A stretch of 42,735 nt of DNA from DATMBL01 sp050735975 (lineage in GTDB: Bacteria; Desulfobacterota; Binatia; UBA9968): the NCBI GenBank assembly GCA_050735975.1, contig JBOHVS010000221.1:1-42735 (forward strand), read 5' to 3'. The notes beneath the pieces are model-generated. The model ran no database searches. It saw only the letters and a list, made by a program, of their open reading frames with translations, and was not told the DNA's origin. Below, one piece after another: positions 1-7,242 of this stretch. Made by a program: the position numbers and the translations under genes. The stretch's first letter is position 1. Each line of letters opens with the position of its first letter.

Positions 1-2
1 GT

Positions 3-794
3 CTACCCTCCTCGCCGCTGACAGTTCGGGCAGATATAGGCGGAGCGCTGCCTGATCGCTACGCGATGTAGTCTTTTGCCGCAGCGGGGGCAATTGGTTT
101 TTTTTCTACGACGTGGAAGAAGCCAGCTTTTAGGAACCCGATGAGGATCGGCGTCACACTTGATCGTTTTATTGAGAACGGTTTTCATCGTTTTGTAGAT
201 TTGGCCTAAAGTTCCTTCACTCAGCCGGTCTAGCCTCTGCTGAGGGTGCACGCGAGCCTGAAAAAGAATTTCATCTGCATAGACATTTCCGATGCCCGCC
301 AACAGCCTCTGATCCATTAAGGCCGGCTTGATCGAGCTTTTTTTACTCGCTAAGCGGTCCTTGAATTCGTTCCAAGTCAACGCCAGCGCATCGGGACCCA
401 AATCTCGTTCCTGGATAAATCGATTCATGTCCCTGGTATAGTCCACTTCGCCGAACATGCGGGGGCATATGTATCCCAGGAAAGCGCCGTTGGAAAAATC
501 GAATCGAACCCGTGTATGTTCCGGCTCTTCAGCTTTGTCTTTGAAGTACTTAAAGAACCCTGTCATGCCGAAATGAAATACCACCCAACCCTCTCGATCC
601 AGTTGTCCAAATAAAAATTTACCGTGACGCCGGCTTGATTGAAGCGCGCGGCCCTTGAGATTCCGTGCAAGGGCTTGCGGCGATGTATGTCGTAGTACCG
701 TTCTGTTCTTGACGGACACTCGTGCGATCCTCTGGTTCAGCGCCGTTGCATCCAGATATTCTTTAAAAATCTCGACGTCAGGAAGTTCGGGCAC
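3..794 (-). CDS. mutM: Formamidopyrimidine-DNA glycosylase (Fpg/MutM)
   Basis: Base-excision repair glycosylase/AP lyase that removes oxidised purines such as 8-oxoguanine. The protein (263 aa, normal length) begins MPELPDVE; after Met removal the N-terminal Pro is the catalytic nucleophile and Glu2 the acid. The conserved lysine lies in RRHGKFLF (about residue 59). The helix-two-turn-helix (LMDQRLLAGIGNVYADEI) follows in the second half, and the C-terminal zinc finger shows CPRCG then CPNCQ with the conserved arginine between them. The start is GTG at 794, with GAGG nine bases upstream. It is the last gene of a minus-strand DNA-repair run and follows the MBL-fold gene by about 90 bases. The family assignment is secure. 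Confidence 0.95.
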   Translation of the reverse strand: MPELPDVEIFKEYLDATALNQRIARVSVKNRTVLRHTSPQALARNLKGRALQSSRRHGKFLFGQLDREGWVVFHFGMTGFFKYFKDKAEEPEHTRVRFDFSNGAFLGYICPRMFGEVDYTRDMNRFIQERDLGPDALALTWNEFKDRLASKKSSIKPALMDQRLLAGIGNVYADEILFQARVHPQQRLDRLSEGTLGQIYKTMKTVLNKTIKCDADPHRVPKSWLLPRRRKKTNCPRCGKRLHRVAIRQRSAYICPNCQRRGG

Positions 795-885
795 GGCAAA
801 TAACCTCTACAAGCGGCTGAACTATGAAAAAATAAGAACGCCATCAACTCGCTTGCTGATTGCGAGTCGGGAGAATCGGTAACCT

Positions 886-1620
886 TTAGGGTAGGGTGAT
901 CTCCATACCGTCGTAAGCGATTTTAACTGTAATCCCGTAATTGGCCGCCCAGTGACGAAGGGTCTTCGTGATTCGATCTTCATTTCCTTTGACAATCACC
1001 GATCCGCAGTGGGTAATGATCATACGAGGAACGTCTTCCTTTTTGCACCAAGCCAGTTGTTCCCTGACGGTAGTATGGCCGATGAGCCGATTGCTCTGTT
1101 TTTCTCTTCTCACCATAGGGCGGGTAATCGTAGCTCCATCGCCGATATAAAGGTGAATGCCGCCGAGGGCCCGTGAACGGCCATGAATCCGGACAACATC
1201 GGGCACGTAAAAAATGGCAATGGCTCCAGCCTGGACCCGGTATCCCACCGCTGGGGCTCTTATTGAATGCACGACAGGGAAGGGCTCAAAGCTAATCCCG
1301 GCGACTTTTTCAGCTCTTCGAATCGCCAGTATTCGACGATTTGTCTGTCCGACTGGGAAGCCTCGCATTTTCTCCCAGGCTTTCTCAGTTGCATAGACGG
1401 GACAAGGTGTTCCTTGGGTAAGACAAAACGCGTGGTCTGGATGCGGATGCGTGATCACGATGGCGTCAGGCGCTAGCGCTTTTAGTTTGCCGAGCCAATC
1501 TTCTCCACAATCGATCATGACCTTTTTGTCTCGATAGGTCACCAGTGTTGAGGTATGGCGGCGATGGCGGGAGTTCGAAGAATCAATATAGCCCCGTGTG
1601 CCTAGAAAAGTCAGCTTCAT
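886..1620 (-). CDS. MBL-fold metallo-hydrolase in DNA-repair operon
   Basis: Metallo-beta-lactamase-fold hydrolase of 244 aa. The first beta strand starts MKLTFLGTRG, and the metal motif HPHPDH sits at residues 58-63, giving H-x-H-x-D-H. Later histidines in VVHSIR and IITHCGS are the probable remaining ligands. There is no signal peptide, so it is cytoplasmic. It starts 9 bases after the uracil-DNA glycosylase stop and precedes Fpg, so co-transcription with repair genes is likely. That context suggests a phosphoesterase or nuclease role in DNA repair, perhaps replacing the 3'-phosphoesterase module of LigD, but this is inference. No beta-CASP domain is visible, which argues against an SNM1-type nuclease. 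Confidence 0.8.
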   Translation of the reverse strand: MKLTFLGTRGYIDSSNSRHRRHTSTLVTYRDKKVMIDCGEDWLGKLKALAPDAIVITHPHPDHAFCLTQGTPCPVYATEKAWEKMRGFPVGQTNRRILAIRRAEKVAGISFEPFPVVHSIRAPAVGYRVQAGAIAIFYVPDVVRIHGRSRALGGIHLYIGDGATITRPMVRREKQSNRLIGHTTVREQLAWCKKEDVPRMIITHCGSVIVKGNEDRITKTLRHWAANYGITVKIAYDGMEITLP

Positions 1621-1629
1621 ACTTCGCCG

Positions 1630-2242
1630 TCAGTTGTTTTTTTGTCTCCGTCGGCGTTTTAGCCTGTAGCTGAACCTTCTGAGTTTTTCAAAATCCTGCC
1701 CCATGGCCGCGCCTAAATTGGGAAAGCGCATCCCTGCTGCTGGATGATAATGGATCTGATAGAGGCGATCCGCTTTCTGATAAAACCGTCCATGCAATTC
1801 TTTCAGCGACCGATTCACGTGCAGTAGCTGCCGCACAGGAATGTTTCCCAGCAATACGATTATTTTAGGATCAATGATGTCGATCTGCTGCCGGAGCCAA
1901 TGCTTGTAGCAAGTTTGCAACTCCTTGCTGCGCGGCGGCCGGTTATTCGGAGGACGGCATTTGACGCTATTTGTGATAAATACGTCACTCCGTTTCAAAC
2001 CGCACCTATGGAGGAGGCTGTCGAGAAATTGCCCAGCATGCCCGCAGAAAGGGCGTCCCTGTTGGTCTTCAAACTCACCGGGCGCTTCGCCAATGAGGAG
2101 AATCGGGGCACGCGGATGTCCGTTCGCCTGGCACCGCTAGTCTGCGGCTTTCATGGAGCGGGCACTTAACACAGCGGCGGATCTCGACGCCTAGCCCAGC
2201 TAAAGCTCGGGCATTTTTTTGTCTCCGGGAATCCTGTATCAC
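1630..2242 (-). pseudogene. Family-4 uracil-DNA glycosylase, apparent frameshift
   Basis: Fe-S uracil-DNA glycosylase (UDG family 4), which removes uracil from DNA. The N-terminal part reads from GTG at 2242 and contains CVKCPLHESRRLAVPGE. The rest is in the next frame: APILLIGEAPGEFED (motif A), QGRPFCGHAGQFLD, VKCRPPNNR, and the second active-site motif HPAAGMR near the end. The four cluster cysteines are in CVKC, VKCRPP and LQTCYKHW. The frame changes at about 2121-2125, where one extra base in a 'gaacgga' context would restore GEGHPRAPILL. A truncated reading frame starting at TTG 1998 misses motif A and could not be active. Rejoined length is about 204 aa, normal for the family. Either a recent pseudogene or a sequence error. 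Confidence 0.8.
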
Positions 2243-2325
2243 AGTCGTTAATCACGGTGGAGCGGGGGCAGACCTTAAGTCATCCGGACCCCGTCCTTTT
2301 AAAAATTAAAAAAGCGGAAAACTCC

Positions 2326-3234
2326 TTAGCCGGTGCCAGTCAATGCGCTAAACTTGCGTTCGGCCCTTGTTACCGAGCCGGCATGTTTTTTTATCTCTTT
2401 CCAGGCATCGCCTTTGTTAGTCAAATGACCAAACACATTGCGAAGTGTGTACTTGCGGGAATGAAGACCGCGCTTGCCGAGTTCATCCCAGTCTAAAGGG
2501 GTTGCCACCGGAGCCCCAGGCTCGGTCCGAACGGCATAAGGCGCCACTCCATGCTGCCCATAGGAATTGCGCAGATAGTCCACGAATACCTTCTCTCCCC
2601 TTCTTTTCTTTCTCTGCTCGGTTGTGAAGCGCTTCGGATCCCGAGAAACGAGCCATTCCGCAACACGCCTTGCGAAACCGCGCACCGTGTCAAAATCCGT
2701 TTCCCGATCGAGCGGGGCGACGACATGGAGGCCTCTTGATCCCGTGGTCATGACGAACGCTTTGAGTCCAATTTCTTCCAGGATCTGGCGCAAGGCCTTG
2801 GCACCGTCACGGAGTGGCCTGAAAGCCCCGTCTGAGGGATCAAGATCGAAAATCACTCGATCGGGATGGTTGAGTCGATCCGCTCGAGCGAGCCAGATGT
2901 GAGGAGTGATGCAAGCCTGGTTAGCCAGATAAATGAGAGTCTCGATATTATTGATCATGAGTTGCTCGATGCTCCCTCCTGTTTTTTTTACCTGTATCCT
3001 ATCGATCCAGTCTGGAAAATAATCGGGCACCTCCTTCTGATAAAAGGCTTCGCCTCGGATGCCGTCGGGAAAGCGATGCATGGCCACAACCCGCTCCCGG
3101 ACGTGAGGAAGCATGGTCTCGGCGATCTGCTCGTAATAGTCGACGAGATCGCCTTTTGTGATTCCGCTATCCGGAAAAAAGACTTTATCGGATTTGGAAA
3201 TTTTGACGGTATGAGAACCGTAGCTGCGCACCAT
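2326..3234 (-). CDS. ligD: LigD-type polymerase/primase domain protein
   Basis: Stand-alone LigD polymerase domain (archaeo-eukaryotic primase superfamily) of 302 aa. In bacterial non-homologous end joining this domain fills gaps and adds nucleotides at double-strand breaks. Catalytic acidic residues are visible as FDLDP (D130, D132) and FVDYLRNS (D219). TTGSRGLHVVAPL (around 164-175) is the conserved nucleotide-binding segment, and PYAVRTEPGAPVATPLDW is typical of the family's C-terminal third. It is a separate gene downstream of the ligase rather than fused to it. The operon continues into UDG4. No Ku gene is present in the window, so full end-joining capacity depends on a Ku encoded elsewhere. 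Confidence 0.93.
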   Translation of the reverse strand: MVRSYGSHTVKISKSDKVFFPDSGITKGDLVDYYEQIAETMLPHVRERVVAMHRFPDGIRGEAFYQKEVPDYFPDWIDRIQVKKTGGSIEQLMINNIETLIYLANQACITPHIWLARADRLNHPDRVIFDLDPSDGAFRPLRDGAKALRQILEEIGLKAFVMTTGSRGLHVVAPLDRETDFDTVRGFARRVAEWLVSRDPKRFTTEQRKKRRGEKVFVDYLRNSYGQHGVAPYAVRTEPGAPVATPLDWDELGKRGLHSRKYTLRNVFGHLTNKGDAWKEIKKHAGSVTRAERKFSALTGTG

Positions 3235-3278
3235 TTCGACCTCGCCTTTTACTTTTTTTCGTTTCCGCGTTGGCTTAG

Positions 3279-3420
3279 TTACTTCGCGCCTTTCTGCGGA
3301 GCTTCAGAGAGCCCAACGGCTATCGCCGCCTGCTCCCTTACTTTTCCTCCCCGTTCTGCCGCTTTTGATCTCTTCTCTTTCATACTTGGGCAACGCTTCT
3401 TCCACGTATTTCTTTACCGT
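3279..3420 (-). pseudogene. DUF6496-like small protein remnant, frameshifted
   Basis: Between the ligase and polymerase genes, two adjacent frames together read KKYVEEALPKYEREEIKSG and then GGKVREQAAIAVGLSEAPQK, ending GAK at the stop at 3279. This matches the small basic DUF6496-type proteins (pattern: KYK..GxLKSG..GKKV.SRKQAIAIGLSEAR.KGA). The frame breaks inside the run 'acggggagg' near 3343-3350. A clear start codon is lacking: GTG at 3405 is possible but would cut off the beginning of the motif. A second, complete DUF6496 protein lies at 11017-11508. I recognised the family from memory of its motif, so certainty is moderate. Confidence 0.5.
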
Positions 3421-3423
3421 CCT

Positions 3424-4441
3424 TCAGGCTTTTGGGCGCTCCCGTGTGACCTCCTTCGGCCTCTTATCCGTCCTCAGTCCAAGATAACGCGGGGTGGCGC
3501 AGCCGGTCGTCCGCAGTCCATTCGGTAAAGCCGATCTCTGCGACCAACCTGGGCGTGACCCAATGCACGCGCTTCTCTCGAATCTCACCTGACTTCGAAA
3601 AAGGAGAGGAATCCTGCTCCAGGGACTTGAGCTTCTCGCCGAGATCGCGGAGCGTTTGGCCACTAAATCCGGTCCCCACTTTCCCCGCATAGCAGAGTTT
3701 CCCGTCGTCGTAATAACCGATGAGAAGGGCGCCAAAGCCAGCTCGGCTCCCCTGAGGATCCGTGTAGCCACCGAGAACAAACTCCTGCCGCTGCACGCAT
3801 TTAAATTTGAGCCAATTTGTCGATCTGCCCTGGACGTACGTGGCGTCCGCCCGCTTGGCGATGAGGCCTTCCCAGCCTTTCCTGCATGCCTCCTGGAGAT
3901 ACGCTTCCCCTTCCTGAACGCGGTGAGCGGTAAAGCGGAGCGGGTCGTTAAAGCGTAGTGCGCTCCTGAGGAGTGTTTTTCGCTCCTTGAGCGGAAGACG
4001 AGTCGTATCTTGGTTATTAAGATGGAGGATATCAAATAGGTAATAATAGACTTTAATCCGGCTTTGCCGCGCGTCTTTTGCATTTTCGATCTGCATCCGG
4101 CCCTGGAGCCGGGAAAAACTTGTAATCTCATTATCGAAAGCGACGATCTCTCCGTCTACGATAAAGTGGTCTCGAGATTGCGCCTCTATGGCTTCCGCCA
4201 GCTCCGGATAGGTTTCGTTGAGATTCTTTTTGTTGCGCGAGAGAAGCCGAATCTCTTTTCCTTTGCGGAAGGCGAGGCAGCGCACGCCATCGAGCTTGTG
4301 CTCGAAAATCCAATTCGGGTCGGAGAAGTGTTTGTCGGTGAGAGTTGCGAGCATCGGGCTCACCCATTCGGGTTGCTTTTCCGGGACCAGTTTCTTTCGC
4401 GCTGCTTCCTGGATCTGGTTGATAGGATCATTCATCATCAC
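3424..4441 (-). CDS. ligD: ATP-dependent DNA ligase (LigD ligase domain), C-terminal frameshift
   Basis: ATP-dependent DNA ligase that seals breaks through a covalent enzyme-AMP. The adenylation motif is EHKLDGVR with Lys49 as nucleophile. Further motifs are IVDGEIVAF (III), EGLIAKRAD (IV) and WLKFKCVQ (V), followed by an OB domain with VLGGYTDPQGSRAGFGALLIG. The uninterrupted frame stops early at 3464 as RHPALSWTEDG. One frame over, the sequence reads RHPRYLGLRTDKRPKEV, the usual LigD ligase C-terminus, and ends at 3424. A run of four G (3491-3494, plus strand) at the junction points to a one-base insertion there. The start has three consecutive ATG codons. A sigma-54-type promoter lies about 170 bases upstream, and this is the first gene of the repair operon. 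Confidence 0.9.
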
Positions 4442-4612
4442 TTTTCTTCTTCGGCTCCGACTTCCTCAATCGTCGGGCCTGTAAGTATGCTTTTCGGCGG
4501 TGGATTCACGATGCACAACAAATCTCTATCCTGGGAGCGTTTTGATGTTTACACTCCTCCAAAAACTTTAAAAATTAACAATTATGGGATTCTCAATATC
4601 CAATAATGTTAC

Positions 4613-4628
4613 CGCAATCATTGTGCCA
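4613..4628 (-). promoter_or_regulatory. Sigma-54 (-24/-12) promoter, ligase-repair operon
   Basis: On the minus strand the site reads TGGCACAATGATTGCG, a full match to TGGCAC-N5-TTGC with GG and GC ten bases apart. It precedes the ligase-pol-UDG4-MBL-Fpg operon. The nearest palindrome (4635-4652) is only 6 bp away, so the activator arrangement here is less standard than at the other sites. Confidence 0.65.
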
Positions 4629-4634
4629 AGGGGA

Positions 4635-4652
4635 TTTCCCAAATGTGCGACA
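4635..4652. promoter_or_regulatory. Degenerate activator palindrome between divergent promoters
   Basis: TTTCCCAAATGTGCGACA fits YGTCCY-N6-RRGACR with two mismatches. It lies 41 bp upstream of the plus-strand sigma-54 site at 4694 and 6 bp from the minus-strand site at 4613. Confidence 0.45.
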
Positions 4653-4693
4653 AATTCACATGGTCTCGGTTTACGTTGCGTCAGTCATTCTGG

Positions 4694-4709
4694 AGGCACA
4701 AGTTTTGCG
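4694..4709 (+). promoter_or_regulatory. Sigma-54 promoter, unknown 480-aa gene
   Basis: AGGCACAAGTTTTGCG matches NGGCAC-N5-TTGC, with only the first T replaced. The -12 GC is about 43 bases before the TTG start at 4751. It is divergent from the ligase promoter at 4613. Confidence 0.6.
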
Positions 4710-4750
4710 GCATATTTTTCAAGATCAGATCAACGGTTCTCGCGTGATGT

Positions 4751-6193
4751 TTGGAATTCAGCCGCAATGAGCACTGTCCCCAATTTATTGTGAAGCCGAC
4801 ATCCTATATCGCGGATTTTGATTCGTCCGCGGCCATGTTGCGGGCAATGACCAATTACTTGCACGGGCGGGATTTTCCACTCCTTGGCGCCATGCCCAAA
4901 TGGAGTGCGCCGGGTATGAAGCTCGTTGCAAATATACTCAGTGGCATGCCCGAGCCAATTAAAGAGCAGGTCTACATCTGGAGCGGGCGATACGAGGCGA
5001 TCGCAGCGCGAAAACTCGAAAAAGCCAAAACCGAGCGCATTGCAGAATGGGTAGTCAGCCTGTATCCGCAGCGAAAGTACCCAGCCGTTGCAGTCGGATC
5101 GTCGAACGGAGCCCTGACGCATGTCTGGGCAGCGCTCGGAATCCCCTGGCTCCCTCAAACGTTTCTCATACCGGTTGCGCGCTCCGGCCCCCATCCCGAT
5201 GAGCCCGCGCAGGATGTGAAATGGGCAGAAGAGTGGGCTCCCGTGTTTCTGAAGGCCAACCCCGATGTGCAGTTGCATCACATGCACGATCCCAACCAGG
5301 ATCGCCTCATGATCCAGCGTATGACTTACTTTCGGGTAAAAAGGCTATGGCTGGGACAGGCTTACGAGCGATTTATCCAGCATTGCCTGGAACCGGGCGG
5401 AACGATCTTCATTGTCGAATGCGGTCTTAAATGGCCCACGAAGAAGCTCGGCGAACGCCATATCTTCCAATTCGGCGCGCTCGGCGGTGCAACGCCCGAT
5501 GAGTATTACCACGGAGGCAAACGGGTGGAAGACTATCTCACACGCTACAACTCCCATAGAAAACGCTGGGAACCGCCGGCGCCGGACGGTGACCGTCCCG
5601 AGGCAGAGTGGGGCTTCGAGCCGCAACTCAGGGCTGACATCGAACAGTTCGCCACGCGGCACGGCTTCCCGATCCGGCGGATTGTCTTTAAAGAGCCTGA
5701 GCATGCGAGCCCGCTCGTCGCCGATTTCTATCAATGGTGGAACCGACAACGGACCGTGCCGCATAACCGGCTGCTGGTTGAATCGTTCATCGTGATGGAG
5801 CCCTACTGGACGGTCCGAACTGGTTCAGTGCCGTTTTGGATGGTCTTTAACAAATTGCCGTCCGCCCAAGCGCTTGAAGACTATTTAAATTCCAAGGATT
5901 CCTTCGATGAAATCTACATGATGCTTTTTTCCCATGGCGTAGAGTCAATCGGACTAACACCTATCGAAAGGTGGCGTCGGATTCTCGGGCGCGCGAACAA
6001 AGCCGGCAAATTCGTAGGCGTGGATGAGAGCGCTTATCCGCGCGATTTCGCCATTTTCGTCCGTTATTACTTTGACCTGAAGCGGAAAATTCGGTCGCGC
6101 TATCCAATGCCGCCTCCGGTCACGCTAAATCAGCTTGATGATTTTCTTCAAAAAGCCGCTGGAAGCTACGCTGTGCAATGGCTCCAGCCATGA
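4751..6193 (+). CDS. Unrecognised 480-aa protein, sigma-54-linked
   Basis: I do not recognise this protein. It is cytoplasmic by appearance, with no signal peptide and no clear membrane helix, and is rich in Trp, Tyr and Pro. Near residue 118 a strand-turn AVAVGSSNGALTHVW contains G-x-S-x-G, as in alpha/beta-hydrolase nucleophile elbows. A later GGTIFIVECGLKW resembles a Rossmann-like strand. A catalytic Asp/His pair cannot be assigned by eye, so hydrolase activity is only a guess. The in-frame stop TGA at 4745 fixes the 5' limit; TTG at 4751 is the longest start, and the first ATG is at 4835 (residue 29). It lies just downstream of a sigma-54-type site and ends before a good terminator. Confidence 0.75.
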   Translation: MEFSRNEHCPQFIVKPTSYIADFDSSAAMLRAMTNYLHGRDFPLLGAMPKWSAPGMKLVANILSGMPEPIKEQVYIWSGRYEAIAARKLEKAKTERIAEWVVSLYPQRKYPAVAVGSSNGALTHVWAALGIPWLPQTFLIPVARSGPHPDEPAQDVKWAEEWAPVFLKANPDVQLHHMHDPNQDRLMIQRMTYFRVKRLWLGQAYERFIQHCLEPGGTIFIVECGLKWPTKKLGERHIFQFGALGGATPDEYYHGGKRVEDYLTRYNSHRKRWEPPAPDGDRPEAEWGFEPQLRADIEQFATRHGFPIRRIVFKEPEHASPLVADFYQWWNRQRTVPHNRLLVESFIVMEPYWTVRTGSVPFWMVFNKLPSAQALEDYLNSKDSFDEIYMMLFSHGVESIGLTPIERWRRILGRANKAGKFVGVDESAYPRDFAIFVRYYFDLKRKIRSRYPMPPPVTLNQLDDFLQKAAGSYAVQWLQP

Positions 6194-6270
6194 GAGTACA
6201 TGCCAAGCTTGCATGCGGAGAATCTGCGGCGTCGATTAACTAATGTGAAGAGAACGACTTTTGGACTAAC

Positions 6271-6293
6271 GAGCCGCAAGCTCCGGCTTTTTT
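6271..6293 (+). terminator. Rho-independent terminator
   Basis: Stem AGCCG/CGGCT with a 7-base loop, followed by six T residues, 78 bases after the stop of the 480-aa gene. It lies between convergent genes. Confidence 0.7.
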
Positions 6294-7174
6294 CACCGTT
6301 CATTCACAAACGAGTGGGTGACGTCCGCCAGCTCAACCGGCGCGGTATAACACAGAGTGTGCGCGACGCCGGGAATCAGCGCCAGACGCCCTTGCGGACA
6401 CAGCCTGGCGATCCGCTCGCACCACTCCTGATTGGCAATGGGATCGTGCTCGCCGCGAACCACCAGTACTGGGGCCTTGATGTGGGGAGCTTTGTCCTCG
6501 ATGCGATCCGTGAGCTGGGAGCAAAATGACCATAACATCCGGCGCAGGCCGGCCTTCTTGTAGTCGGCATTCGTAACGTCACCCAACGAGTCCGGATTGT
6601 AGCGCTGGTTCTGCCGCCAGCGTATGAATTGCCAGAATACAGATCGCTCGTCCGGAGGCGTCGTCGGCCCTTGGAGTATCGCCCGCTCGACCCGCTCAGG
6701 ATAGCGCGCCGCCAAATCGGCGATGACCTGGCAGCCGAAGGAGTTGCCGAGCAGTGAGGCGTGATGCAGCCTGATAGCAAGCAGCCAGTCGGCTAACCAG
6801 TCAGCGAGTTCGGGCACATCGAGCACCTTCGATGGCTTGCCGCTGTCGCCGAAGCCGGGCAGATCCGGCACATAGACGCGAAAATCAGCAGTCAACTCTC
6901 GGGCTGTCGGGATCATGTAGCGGCCGGAAAGGCCGGAGCCGTGGACCAGAACCACCGCCGGAGTGTCTACCGGAACAGGATCCACGGAGGCCAGGGAATG
7001 CATTCGCAGTCCGTTGACATCAGTCCAGGTATGCCGCAGTGTTCCAATGTCTTCAGCCATTGATATCTCCGTATTGGTAACCGTTTGTCCATAGTATAAA
7101 CTGCATCCAGCCAGCCACGATCCAGCAAAACCCAAACCAGCGGTCGTGAAAAACTGCCGGCGAGTCATCTTCAT
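6293..7174 (-). CDS. Alpha/beta hydrolase with Tat-type lipoprotein signal
   Basis: Alpha/beta-fold hydrolase of 293 aa. The N-terminus MKMTRRQFF is a twin-arginine signal, and LAGC (cysteine 24) is a lipobox, so the enzyme is probably exported folded and lipid-anchored. The oxyanion region is VLVHGSGLSG, the nucleophile elbow GNSFG carries Ser145, the acid is in VRGEHDPIAN, and the catalytic histidine is in PGVAHTL. These complete a triad as in lipases, haloalkane dehalogenases and meta-cleavage hydrolases. The substrate cannot be read from sequence. It follows the UMF1 transporter on the same strand by about 70 bases, suggesting a two-gene operon. Confidence 0.87.
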   Translation of the reverse strand: MKMTRRQFFTTAGLGFAGSWLAGCSLYYGQTVTNTEISMAEDIGTLRHTWTDVNGLRMHSLASVDPVPVDTPAVVLVHGSGLSGRYMIPTARELTADFRVYVPDLPGFGDSGKPSKVLDVPELADWLADWLLAIRLHHASLLGNSFGCQVIADLAARYPERVERAILQGPTTPPDERSVFWQFIRWRQNQRYNPDSLGDVTNADYKKAGLRRMLWSFCSQLTDRIEDKAPHIKAPVLVVRGEHDPIANQEWCERIARLCPQGRLALIPGVAHTLCYTAPVELADVTHSFVNER

Positions 7175-7242
7175 ACTTTCTTCCTCTCGAAAGAGCAGCC
7201 GGCTTGCTTAATCCCCGGCTGAGTCGCATTCAACGCTTTGGG

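Noticed and set aside
2866..3528. 220-aa plus-strand open frame
   Set aside because: Antisense to the ligase and polymerase genes; no family resemblance and no ribosome binding site.
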